From Duganella sp. CF402 (GTDB lineage Bacteria > Pseudomonadota > Gammaproteobacteria > Burkholderiales > Burkholderiaceae_D), in contig NZ_FOBG01000001.1 of the NCBI RefSeq assembly GCF_900109645.1, forward strand, positions 3,710,520 through 3,774,519: a DNA stretch of 64,000 nucleotides, read 5' to 3'. The translations under genes were made by a program, and so were the position numbers. Each line of letters begins with the position of its first letter. The stretch's first letter is position 1. This document shows, one piece after another, positions 18,306 to 25,678 of this stretch. The notes beneath the pieces were generated by a model that worked only from the letters and a program-made list of their open reading frames with translations, made no database searches and had not been told where the DNA came from.

Positions 18306-18709
18306 TGACCCACGTTCATAGCACAATCCTTCCTGTCCTTTCGACAGGAGATCGGAGTGATCGACGTGGCTTTACTAGGCATAATTCGACGCTGGCACCT
18401 TCGTGACCAGGTTCCGCTCCGGGAGATCGCCAGACGACTGGGTATCTCCCGCAACACCGTCCGGCGATACCTACGGTCGGAAACCACAGAGCCCTCCTAT
18501 GCGGAGCGGCGATCATCAAGCCTCTTAGACAAATATTCTGTACAGCTGTCGGCTTGGCTCAAGGCTGAGGCGGCCAAGCCTCGCAAGCAGCGGCGCAATC
18601 TGAAGCAAATCCACCTGGACCTTAAGGAGCTGGGGTATCAAGGGTCATATGACCGGGTGGCTGCTTTCGCCAGACAGTGGAAGGTGGGTCAATCGGAGTG
18701 GGTCAATTC
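18306..18709 (+). mobile_element. IS21-family relic with large internal deletion
   Basis: Resumes the IS21 left end after IS110 (TGACCCACGTTC) and includes a CTTTCGACAGGAG leader and the first 109 codons of istA. It jumps directly to two inverted terminal repeats (GTGGGTCAA at 18684-18692 and 18698-18706). The rest of istA, all of istB and most of the body are missing. It is a short non-autonomous derivative. Confidence 0.75.
18357..18683 (+). pseudogene. istA: istA, 5' fragment
   Basis: First 109 residues of an IS21 IstA transposase: an N-terminal HTH (REIARRLGISRNTVRRYLR, residues 22-40), a basic stretch (KPRKQRRNLKQIHLDL) and ELGYQGSYDRVAAFARQWK. The integrase catalytic core that normally follows is absent; after the Lys at 18681-18683 the DNA becomes the inverted terminal repeats of the element's right end. 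The start sits behind GACAGGAGATCGGAGT. The lost part includes all DDE residues, so the protein cannot act as a transposase, though a DNA-binding fragment could still be made. Confidence 0.85.
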
Positions 18710-19142
18710 TGCGAGCAAACGAACAGCTTGGATTCAAAAGCCCGTACGGGTACGCAATCAGCGATCTTGTGGTGCACTTCGACTACTATATTCGAACGGT
18801 AAAAACCCTGGTGCGCAAAGATCAACTGACCGATGACCAGGGCCGACAGAGCATCCGGGAATTGACTCGAGCAATTCGGGCAGCCTTTATTGAAACCGCG
18901 CGCTTTGAGCGGTTTTGATGCGTCCCGATCTACGCGATTTATGCCGGGCGGACTTTATTCCCAATGCCGCGGGCGATGCCGCAAAACGGCACGCAGAAGT
19001 CGGTCAGCTGCTTGGCCCAATTCCACCCGATGTTTATAACGGCAAACTACAGCCGCGTCATAGCCGAAGACGTTTAAATCTGGCGCCGCACGAGAAAGCC
19101 ATACTTGCCCATGTGAGCTCGGAAATGGCAAGCTGGCGGTGA
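18709..19142 (+). pseudogene. Integrating conjugative element protein (TIGR03761/PFL_4669-like), N-truncated and frameshifted
   Basis: The frame LRANEQLGFKSPYGYAISDL, then VVHFDYYIRTVKTLVRKDQL and RELTRAIRAAFIETARFERF, recalls the conserved C-terminal half of the PFL_4669 family encoded in integrating conjugative elements. The frame stops at 18916. The adjacent frame continues at once as LMRPDLRDLCRADFIPNAA, then LQPRHSRRRLNLAPHEKAIL, the family's C-terminus. Restoring one T in the TTTT run at 18913-18916 would rejoin them. The N-terminal half is missing at the IS21 junction. It is the only trace of a conjugative element in the window, evidence that an ICE once occupied or neighboured this locus. 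Recognition is from memory of the family. Confidence 0.65.
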
Positions 19143-19475
19143 TCCTGATGCAGCTGCGATGGAGCAATTGCTGTGATCACCCTCTCAGTCCTGCCGCATG
19201 GCAGAAGGAGCTAGTGTGAACTGCGCCAATTTCCATTTGCAAGAATCAGAGGACACGCCGGCAGATGCGTCAGCTTCCGACGTTCCATTCCTGCCAGTGC
19301 GCCTGCCGACCTCGCCTGGCAACAGTGTCGCTGTCGCTGAATCAGTGGGTACCGCGCGGATGTCAACATCAGCTCCAGCCGGCAGTGGATCCGCCTGTCA
19401 ACACGCTGTTGACCAAAAAGCCTTTAAGGGTATCTTCACGTCCCCGCTCGCGCGACATCGATAGGCGGCGCGCCG
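19143..19475. other. Region without recognisable gene
   Basis: About 330 bp after the ICE relic. An 88-codon frame on the plus strand (from 19198) has a composition rich in Ala, Ser and Pro and no family I can identify; it may be the eroded next gene of the ICE module. Confidence 0.3.
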
Positions 19476-20417
19476 TTACAACGGATCACTGTCGAGCCAG
19501 TTCGCGGATTTCCAGTACCCGCCGTCAATCAGCGCCTGGATGCTCGTGAGCAGCGTCGCCACGACCATTCGCACCGGCGTCCCCGCCAGCCGGTTGGTGG
19601 GCATCGCCAGCACGATTTTTCGCAGCACCTGCGGCGCCACCAACGGTGCACACACTAAGATGCCGCGCGCTACTTCGTCCACCACTGCGACCGACGGCAG
19701 TATCGTCATTCCATGGCCGCCGACCACGAGTGATTTTTGCACGCTCATGGCATTCGTTTCGGCCGCAATGCGCAAGCGCACCCCCGCCAGTGCCGCCTGG
19801 TGATCGACCAGGGCCCGCAGGCCATGCCGCGCGTCCGGCAGGATCAGCGGCTGCTCTGCCAGGCTGGCGAACGCGACCGGCACATCCTGCGCGACCAGGT
19901 TGCCGGGCCGATCCACGACCCACAACGCCTCCTCCAGCAGCGGGCGCACTTTGAGCGCGGGCGTGCCGCTGATGTCGTACAACAGCGATGCATCGAGGTC
20001 GCCCGCATCGAGCCATTTTTGCAGGTCGCCCGCGTACCCGACCAGAAAACGCAGATGTATGCCGGGGTAGGCAGCGGCAATCTCCCGCATCAGCACGTTG
20101 GTAATCAGGTCGCAGGTACTGGGCAGCAGACCGATCGTGACGATACCACCGACCACGCCTCGGGATGGGCGGATCTCGGCCCTGGCCTGCTCGATTTCCC
20201 TCAGCACCCGGCGCGCGTACTCGAGCAAAGTGCGGCCGTCGTCGGTCAACTCCATGCCGTTGCGGTTGCGGTCGAACAGCACCGTGCCGAGATCCTCCTC
20301 GAGCAGCTTGATGTGGCGCGAGACGGCCGGCTGCACGATGTTGAGTAGCACCGCCGCGCGCGTCACGCTGCCGGCATCGGCAATTGCTACCAGGGTGCGC
20401 AGTTGTTTGACGTCCAT
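19476..20417 (-). CDS. LysR-type regulator, divergent from the decarboxylase operon
   Basis: 313-residue LysR family protein: N-terminal winged HTH (LRTLVAIADAGSVTRAAVLLNI, then QPAVSRHIKLLEEDLGTVLF) and a two-lobed effector-binding domain from ~90. The start at 20417 lies behind AGGGGATACG. It diverges from the ThDP decarboxylase genes with 106 bp between them, the standard arrangement for a LysR activator of the neighbouring operon. That gap contains an ATTTT-N9-AAAAT palindrome. The effector lobe has no motif I can assign; by position it probably senses an intermediate of the neighbouring acid pathway. Confidence 0.88.
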   Translation of the reverse strand: MDVKQLRTLVAIADAGSVTRAAVLLNIVQPAVSRHIKLLEEDLGTVLFDRNRNGMELTDDGRTLLEYARRVLREIEQARAEIRPSRGVVGGIVTIGLLPSTCDLITNVLMREIAAAYPGIHLRFLVGYAGDLQKWLDAGDLDASLLYDISGTPALKVRPLLEEALWVVDRPGNLVAQDVPVAFASLAEQPLILPDARHGLRALVDHQAALAGVRLRIAAETNAMSVQKSLVVGGHGMTILPSVAVVDEVARGILVCAPLVAPQVLRKIVLAMPTNRLAGTPVRMVVATLLTSIQALIDGGYWKSANWLDSDPL

Positions 20418-20436
20418 CGTATCCCCTATCGCACAA

Positions 20437-20459
20437 TGTGATTTTACACATCAGAAAAT
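20437..20459. promoter_or_regulatory. Candidate LysR operator
   Basis: ATTTT (20441-20445), nine bases, AAAAT (20455-20459), overlapping TGTG-N6-CACA (20437-20450). It is centred between the LysR start (20417) and the decarboxylase start (20524) and fits the T-N11-A style of LysR sites. Confidence 0.45.
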
Positions 20460-20523
20460 TCTATTATCCAGCGACTTCCATTCAATATTAACATGGCCAC
20501 TCCACCCTGCCATGAGGTCCCCA

Positions 20524-21060
20524 ATGAGCTCGACGACTGCCGCACCACCCGCCTGGCAACAGGCTGTATTCCACGCCCTGAAGGAGGGCGGTATTTCCCA
20601 GATCGCCTACGTGCCCGACGCCGGTCATGCGTACGCGATCCGCGCCGCGATCGCCGACCCGGAGATCAAGGACACCGTGCTGACCACCGAAGAGGAAGGC
20701 GTGGCGCTGGTCGCCGGCGCCTGGCTCGGCGGCGACCGCGCCGCCCTGCTGATGCAAAGCAGCGGCGTGGGTAACTGCGTCAACATGTTTTCGCTGCTGC
20801 GCAGCTGCAATTTCCCGTTCCTGACGCTGGTGACGATGCGCGGCGAGTACGCCGAGTTCAATCCGTGGCAGGGCCCGATGGGAAAGCAAACCCAGGCCGC
20901 GCTGGAATTGATGGGCATCACCGTCCTGCGCGCCTCGCATCCCGACGAAGTGGGAGAAATCGTCAGCGCCGGACTCGACGCTGCCTTCCTGGCTGGCGAG
21001 CAAGTGGCCGTGCTGCTGTCGCAAAGTCTGATTGGCCGTAAAAAATGGGAGCGCAACTGA
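20524..21060 (+). CDS. ThDP-dependent 2-oxo acid decarboxylase, Pyr-domain subunit
   Basis: 178-residue protein matching the N-terminal ThDP-enzyme (Pyr) domain, like the alpha subunit of sulfopyruvate decarboxylase or the front half of phosphonopyruvate decarboxylase. The start at 20524 (MSSTTAAPPAWQQAVFHALK) is behind ATGAGGTCCCCA. The cofactor-activating glutamate lies in TTEEEGVALVAGAWLGGDRA, followed by MQSSGVGNCVNMFSLLRSC and the family-typical MRGEYAEFNPWQGPMG. The stop overlaps the next start (ATGA), so the two halves are made together as one enzyme. Substrate is not sulfopyruvate by necessity: no sulfonate gene is nearby, and the neighbours suggest a dicarboxylic 2-oxo acid (inference). 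Confidence 0.82.
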   Translation: MSSTTAAPPAWQQAVFHALKEGGISQIAYVPDAGHAYAIRAAIADPEIKDTVLTTEEEGVALVAGAWLGGDRAALLMQSSGVGNCVNMFSLLRSCNFPFLTLVTMRGEYAEFNPWQGPMGKQTQAALELMGITVLRASHPDEVGEIVSAGLDAAFLAGEQVAVLLSQSLIGRKKWERN

Positions 21061-21653
21061 TGACTAGCGACACCAAAAACCTGCTCGACCGCCGCGCCTT
21101 CATCGCCCGCCTGGTCGCCGCCTTGCCCGATGCTCTGATCGTCACTGGCCTCGGCTCGCCATCGTATGACGTGTTTGCCGCAGGCGACCGCGACAAGAAT
21201 TTTTACCTGTGGGGCGCCATGGGCGGCTCCACGTCGCTGGCCCTGGGCTTGGCGCTGGCGCAGCCGGACAAATCGGTGGTCGTGATCACCGGTGACGGCG
21301 AGCAGCTGATGGGCATCGGCAGCCTGGGCACCGTGGGCGCCAGCCACCCTAAGAACCTGACTATCGTCGTGCTCGACAACGGCCATTTCGGTGAGACGGG
21401 CATGCAACGCAGCCACTCGAGCCTGGGCACCAGCCTGGTCGCAGTAGCGGCAGGCTTCGGCATCGCCAACGCCTTCACGGTCGATGAGCTCGCCGGCGCC
21501 GACCGCATCGCCACCCTCGCCCGCCAGCGCGAGCAGTGCGCGTTCGCCCAGGTGTTCATCGCTTCCGACGAGCCACCGCGCGCGCTGCCGCCCCGTGACG
21601 GCGTGTTCGTCAAGAACCGCTTCCGCGCCGCGCTCGACCTGCCACCGTTCTGA
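21060..21653 (+). CDS. ThDP-dependent 2-oxo acid decarboxylase, PP-domain subunit
   Basis: 197-residue partner carrying the ThDP pyrophosphate-binding domain. The canonical metal/ThDP motif is visible: GDGEQLMGIGSLGTVGA, ending with the Asn pair position in VVLDNGHFGETG. The start overlaps the previous stop by one base (TGATG). LGSPSYDVFAAGDRDKNFYL, then GAMGGSTSLALGLALAQPDK is the standard entry into this domain in phosphonopyruvate/sulfopyruvate decarboxylases. With the upstream subunit it would decarboxylate a 2-oxo acid to an aldehyde, which the adjacent aldehyde dehydrogenase can oxidise. Splitting into two genes is like comDE rather than the fused aepY. Confidence 0.84.
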   Translation: MTSDTKNLLDRRAFIARLVAALPDALIVTGLGSPSYDVFAAGDRDKNFYLWGAMGGSTSLALGLALAQPDKSVVVITGDGEQLMGIGSLGTVGASHPKNLTIVVLDNGHFGETGMQRSHSSLGTSLVAVAAGFGIANAFTVDELAGADRIATLARQREQCAFAQVFIASDEPPRALPPRDGVFVKNRFRAALDLPPF

Positions 21654-21657
21654 TCCC

Positions 21658-21690
21658 CGCCCGGGTGCGCGCCTGCGCGCGCCCCGGGCG
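21658..21690 (+). other. GC-rich intercistronic hairpin
   Basis: Outer arms CGCCCGGG (21658-21665) and CCCGGGCG (21683-21690) enclose GCGCGC arms (21667-21672 and 21675-21680). It lies between the decarboxylase and aldehyde dehydrogenase genes with no T-run, so it more likely tunes mRNA stability or translation than ends transcription. Confidence 0.4.
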
Positions 21691-21713
21691 CATTGCCATT
21701 CCCCGGAGACCTC

Positions 21714-23192
21714 ATGCAACACTATGACCATTACATCGCCGGCGAACCGGTCGCGCCGGCGTCCGGTGAACACTTCCCCAGCCACAATCCGTTCACGGGG
21801 CTGGCCTGGGCCGACATTGCGCGCGGCGACGCCAGCGACGTCGATCGCGCCGTGCAGGCAGCCCACGCGGCGCTCACTACCGGCCCCTGGGCCGCGCTGA
21901 CGCCCACTGCGCGCGGCCTGCTGCTGCACCGCCTGGGCGACCTGCTGGCACGCGATGCCGACCGCCTGGCGCAGATCGAAACCCGCGACAACGGCAAGCT
22001 GCTGGCCGAAATGCGGAGCCAGATCACCTACCTGCCGCAGTGGTTTTATTATTACGGTGGCCTGGCTGACAAGGTGCAGGGCCAGGTGCTGCCGCTCGAC
22101 AAAAAAGGCTATCTCAGCTACACCCGCCACGAGCCGGTGGGCGTGGTGGGCGTGATCACGCCGTGGAATTCGCCGTTGATGCTGCTCACTTGGAAGATCG
22201 CGCCCGCGCTGGCAGCCGGCTGCACCGTCGTTATCAAGCCGTCCGAGTTCACGTCCGCATCCACCCTCGAATTCGTCAAGCTGTTCGCCGAAGCGGGCTT
22301 CCCCCCCGGCGTCGTCAACGTGGTGACGGGTTTCGGCGCCGAGGTCGGGTCGCCGCTGGTCGAGCACCCGCTGGTGAGCAAGATCACGTTTACCGGCTCC
22401 GACCAGACCGGCCGCCACATCAATGCCCAGGCCGCGCGCCTGCTCAAGCACACGGCCATGGAACTGGGCGGCAAGTCGCCCAACATCATTTTCGACGATG
22501 CCGACCTCGATCAAGCCGTGTTCGGCGCCATTTCCGGCATCTTTGCCGCCAGCGGGCAGACCTGCATCGCCGGCTCGCGCCTGCTGGTGCAGGACAGCGT
22601 GTACGACACTGTCGTGGAGCGGCTGCTGGCCATTGCCACCACCGCCCGCATGGGCGATCCGACCGCCGCCGGCACCCAGGTAGGACCGATCACCACCGAG
22701 CCCCAGTACGCCAAGGTGCTCGACTACATCCGCATCGCGACCGACGAAGGCGCCACGCTGCTGTTGGGTGGCAAGGCCGCGCGGGGCGGCGCGTGCGGCA
22801 ATGGCTGGTTTGTCGAGCCCACCATCTTCGGCGACGTCACGAACGATATGCGCATCGCCCAGGAGGAGGTATTCGGGCCGGTCCTGTCGATCATCCGCTT
22901 CCGCGACGAGGCTGAGGCGGTGCAGATCGCCAACGACATCCGCTTCGGCCTGGCGGCCGCCGTCTGGACCCGCGACATCGGCCGCGCCATCCGTATGACG
23001 GAACAGCTGCAAGCCGGCACGGTATGGGTCAATACCTACCGCGCCGTCAGCTTCATGGCGCCGTTCGGCGGCTACAAGGATTCGGGCGTGGGACGCGAAA
23101 ATGGCATCGATGCCATCCAGGCCTTCCTGCACACGAAATCGGTGTGGATCAATACCGGCGCCGCCACCGGCAATCCGTTCGTGCTGCGCTGA
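21714..23192 (+). CDS. NAD(P)+-dependent aldehyde dehydrogenase
   Basis: 492-residue ALDH superfamily enzyme. The start at 21714 (MQHYDHYIAGEPVAP) is behind CCCCGGAGACCTC. The family signposts are present in order: VVGVITPWNSPLMLLTWK, MELGGKSPNIIF (general-base Glu), SGQTCIAGSRLLVQ (catalytic Cys), EEVFGPVLSI and a C-terminal MAPFGGYKDSGVGRENG. The length and AGQTC-type motif fit semialdehyde, betaine or aromatic-aldehyde dehydrogenases. Sitting 60 bp after the decarboxylase, it probably oxidises the aldehyde that enzyme releases to a carboxylic acid. That acid could then be loaded on CoA by the family III transferase encoded in the facing operon. Confidence 0.92.
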   Translation: MQHYDHYIAGEPVAPASGEHFPSHNPFTGLAWADIARGDASDVDRAVQAAHAALTTGPWAALTPTARGLLLHRLGDLLARDADRLAQIETRDNGKLLAEMRSQITYLPQWFYYYGGLADKVQGQVLPLDKKGYLSYTRHEPVGVVGVITPWNSPLMLLTWKIAPALAAGCTVVIKPSEFTSASTLEFVKLFAEAGFPPGVVNVVTGFGAEVGSPLVEHPLVSKITFTGSDQTGRHINAQAARLLKHTAMELGGKSPNIIFDDADLDQAVFGAISGIFAASGQTCIAGSRLLVQDSVYDTVVERLLAIATTARMGDPTAAGTQVGPITTEPQYAKVLDYIRIATDEGATLLLGGKAARGGACGNGWFVEPTIFGDVTNDMRIAQEEVFGPVLSIIRFRDEAEAVQIANDIRFGLAAAVWTRDIGRAIRMTEQLQAGTVWVNTYRAVSFMAPFGGYKDSGVGRENGIDAIQAFLHTKSVWINTGAATGNPFVLR

Positions 23193-23220
23193 CCACCACT
23201 TTTTGCAGTAACATCGGGCG

Positions 23221-23241
23221 CCGGGCGAGTGGTTCGCCCGG
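23221..23241 (+). terminator. Hairpin after aldehyde dehydrogenase
   Basis: CCGGGCGA (23221-23228), loop GTGGT, TCGCCCGG (23234-23241), 29 bp past the stop. It is a perfect 8-bp stem but lacks a T-run, so termination would be weak or factor-dependent. Confidence 0.4.
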
Positions 23242-23284
23242 TGTTGCGCGTGCGCGCAACCGATGCACGAGACAGGATCTTGCG

Positions 23285-24184
23285 ATGCACTTCGACATGA
23301 CCGACCTGCGGCTGTTTGTGGCCGTGGCGGAGACCAACAACCTCACGCGCGGCGCCGAACGGTGCCACCTGTCGCCGGCATCGGTCAGCGTGCGCATCAA
23401 GAACATCGAGGAAAGCCTGGGGGCCAGGCTGTTCGTACGCAGCAGCCAGGGCGTGACCCTGACCGCCCCGGGCCAGGCGTTCGTCCACCACGCGCGCATC
23501 GTGCTGGCCCAGCTCGAACACCTGCGCAACGATGTGCAGGAATACGGGCGCGGCATCAAGGGCCACCTGCGCCTGGTTGCCAGCATCACGGCCATTGCGG
23601 AATACCTGCCGGCGGCGCTGGGCAGCTACCTGGCCAGTCATCCCGACGTCAGCATCGATCTCAAGGAACGCCCCAGCCCGGAAGTGGTGCGCGCCGTATG
23701 CGATGGCAAAGCCGACCTCGGCATCGTCGCGGGGCCGGTCCGCACCGAGTCGCTCGAAGTCAAACCGTATAAAAGCGACCGCCTGGTGCTGGTGGTGCCC
23801 AACGGCCATGCACTGGCTGGCACCCACGCGGTACGCTTTCGCGACACGCTCGATTTCGACTACGTGTGCCTGCCCGAGGGCACCGGGCTGTATGCATTCC
23901 TGATGCAGCAGCTTACCGCCCTCGACCGCACCATCAAGATGCGGGTCCAGATCGGCAGCTTCGAGGCGTGCTGCCGCATGATCGAGGAACACGTGGGCAT
24001 CGGCATCATTCCGCTGTCCGCCGCGTCGCGCCTGTCGCGTCAGATGGCGGTGTGCGTCGTCGACCTGGCCGACGACTGGGCGGTGCGCCAGTTGTCGCTG
24101 TGCGCGCGCAACTTCGACCTGCTGCCCGCGTTTGCGCGCGAGCTGGTCGACGTGCTCGTGGCCGATTCCGGTACCCCCTCCTGA
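23285..24184 (+). CDS. LysR-type regulator, second in the acid-catabolism region
   Basis: 299-residue LysR protein. The start at 23285 (MHFDMTDLRLFVAVAETNN) gives the normal N-terminus; the frame extends upstream across the aldehyde dehydrogenase end. HTH: LTRGAERCHLSPASVSVRIKN. The effector domain is of the kind seen next to CaiB or citrate-lyase-like genes (GIVAGPVRTESLEVKPYKSD). It is transcribed with the decarboxylase-dehydrogenase set and converges on the MHS transporter, 5 bp apart. Two LysR genes bracketing the plus-strand set suggest that the two arms of the pathway are controlled separately. Confidence 0.88.
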   Translation: MHFDMTDLRLFVAVAETNNLTRGAERCHLSPASVSVRIKNIEESLGARLFVRSSQGVTLTAPGQAFVHHARIVLAQLEHLRNDVQEYGRGIKGHLRLVASITAIAEYLPAALGSYLASHPDVSIDLKERPSPEVVRAVCDGKADLGIVAGPVRTESLEVKPYKSDRLVLVVPNGHALAGTHAVRFRDTLDFDYVCLPEGTGLYAFLMQQLTALDRTIKMRVQIGSFEACCRMIEEHVGIGIIPLSAASRLSRQMAVCVVDLADDWAVRQLSLCARNFDLLPAFARELVDVLVADSGTPS

Positions 24185-24189
24185 CAGCC

Positions 24190-25569
24190 TCAGCCGCCTT
24201 TGCCGGCGCCGGCTACCGCGCGGTCGACCGGACCGAGGCGAACATTTTCCTCCACCGCGCCATCGCCGTCGAGGTAGCCATGCTGGCGCAGGTCGGGCAG
24301 CATGACTGCTGCGATGAAGGTGATGGCGCCCATGCCGGCGACATAATAAAAAAAGTAATCTTCGACGCCCATCGAACGCAGCATCAGGGCGACGTACTCG
24401 GCGGTGCCGCCGCACAGCGCGTTACCGACGGCGTAAGGAAAGCCCACACCGAGCGCGCGCACGCTGGCCGGGTACAGGTCGGCCTTGAGTACGCCCGTTA
24501 CCGGGGTGTAAAAGCCGGCAATCGCCAGCCCGGCCACGACCAGGAAGAACACCGTGGTCGGGTCTTGCGCCGCGCGGATCCCGGACAGCAGCGGGATCAC
24601 GAACAGGGCGGCCAGGCCCGAAAACAACATCATGTTGGTGCGGGTACCGATGCGGTCGGCTACGTAGCCGAGCAAGGGCTGGATCAGCATGAAGATCACC
24701 AGCGCCGAGGTCATGATCACGCTGACCGTGGCTGCCGGCATGCCGGCCGACACCACCAGGAATTTCTGCATATAGGTCGTGAAGGTGTAGAAATACAGCG
24801 AGCATCCCATGGTAATGATCATGGTCAGCACGACCGCGCGCGGATGCCGGGTGAGTAGGCTGCGCAGCGAACCGGCATCTTTCTTCTTACTTTCCTTGAC
24901 GAGGGCCGTCTCGATCATCGCGCGCCGCAGATACACCACCACCACCGCGCCCACTGCGCCGATCAGGAACGGGATGCGCCAGCCCCAGCTGGTCATCTGG
25001 TCCGCGGTCAGCAGGTGCTGCAAGGCCCACACGACCAGCAGCGCGACCAGCTGGCCGGCAATGATGGTCGCGTACTGGAATGACCCGAAGAACGAACGCC
25101 GGCCGGGGCTCGACATCTCGCTGATATAGGTCGCCCCGGTACCATACTCGGCGCCTACAGACAGTCCCTGCATCAGCCGGGCGATCACCAGGATGATGGG
25201 GGCAAAAATGCCGATGGCCGCATGCGGAGGCAGCAGCGCGATGATCAGCGAGCCGCCGCACATGAAGAAGATCGAGATAATCATCGATACCTTGCGGCCG
25301 CGGGTATCGGCAATGTAGCCGAAAATCCAGCCGCCCAGAGGCCGCATCAGGAAGCCGACGGCAAACACGCCAGCTGTGGCCATCAACTGGCTGGTCTGGC
25401 TGCCGGACGGGAAAAACTGGCCGGCAAAATAAATGGCGGTGTAGGCATAGACGAAAAAATCGTACCATTCGACCAGGTTGCCGGAACAGGCGCTGAGGAT
25501 GGAGCGGACGCGCTGGGCGGCGCTGGGGGCGCCGGCGGCCGGCGCGGCGGCCGTGGGGATGCTGTGCAT
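24190..25569 (-). CDS. MFS metabolite:H+ symporter, KgtP/ShiA-like
   Basis: 459-residue transporter of the MHS branch of the major facilitator superfamily (12 hydrophobic segments). Family marks: SGNLVEWYDFFVYAY in TM1, the loop 2-3 motif (GYIADTRGRKVSMIIS) and MQGLSVGAEYGTGATYISE. This branch imports dicarboxylates and oxo acids such as 2-oxoglutarate or citrate, plus shikimate-type acids. It is the last gene of the minus-strand operon, 109 bp after the CoA-transferase stop, and faces the second LysR. It is the probable importer of the substrate that the surrounding enzymes degrade. The C-terminal ~30 residues are hydrophilic and cytosolic. Confidence 0.87.
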   Translation of the reverse strand: MHSIPTAAAPAAGAPSAAQRVRSILSACSGNLVEWYDFFVYAYTAIYFAGQFFPSGSQTSQLMATAGVFAVGFLMRPLGGWIFGYIADTRGRKVSMIISIFFMCGGSLIIALLPPHAAIGIFAPIILVIARLMQGLSVGAEYGTGATYISEMSSPGRRSFFGSFQYATIIAGQLVALLVVWALQHLLTADQMTSWGWRIPFLIGAVGAVVVVYLRRAMIETALVKESKKKDAGSLRSLLTRHPRAVVLTMIITMGCSLYFYTFTTYMQKFLVVSAGMPAATVSVIMTSALVIFMLIQPLLGYVADRIGTRTNMMLFSGLAALFVIPLLSGIRAAQDPTTVFFLVVAGLAIAGFYTPVTGVLKADLYPASVRALGVGFPYAVGNALCGGTAEYVALMLRSMGVEDYFFYYVAGMGAITFIAAVMLPDLRQHGYLDGDGAVEENVRLGPVDRAVAGAGKGG

Positions 25570-25678
25570 GATAGTCTCCTGTGATCGGTGCGGCGGCGCC
25601 GCCGCTACCGCGACTCTGTCGGTCGTTATGCGGTAGGGCGGAAGTCAGTGTGTCGGCGGGCGCGGATGGCGGTCGCAA

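Larger units (their letters stand above)
16815..18308 (+). mobile_element. IS110-family element, apparently complete (copy 2)
   Basis: About 1.49 kb, inserted in an IS21 left terminus. The boundaries follow from the split target: ...GGAATCTGA on the left and TGACCCACG on the right, which rejoin to a normal IS21 repeat if the element is removed, allowing for a shared 2-3 base core. There are ~81 bp of leader, the 337-residue transposase, and a long ~396-bp 3' non-coding region. There are no terminal inverted repeats, as usual for IS110. This is the only copy here that could be active and the likely source of copies 1 and 3. Confidence 0.85.

Noticed and set aside
20625..23132. 835-codon open frame on the minus strand across the decarboxylase and aldehyde dehydrogenase genes
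   Set aside because: High-GC antisense shadow. The plus strand holds three clear enzyme genes with motifs and ribosome sites; the minus translation is His/Gly/Arg-rich without any motif.
23072..24415. 447-codon minus-strand frame antisense to the second LysR gene
   Set aside because: Composition is typical of antisense GC-rich coding DNA; no start context or family similarity.
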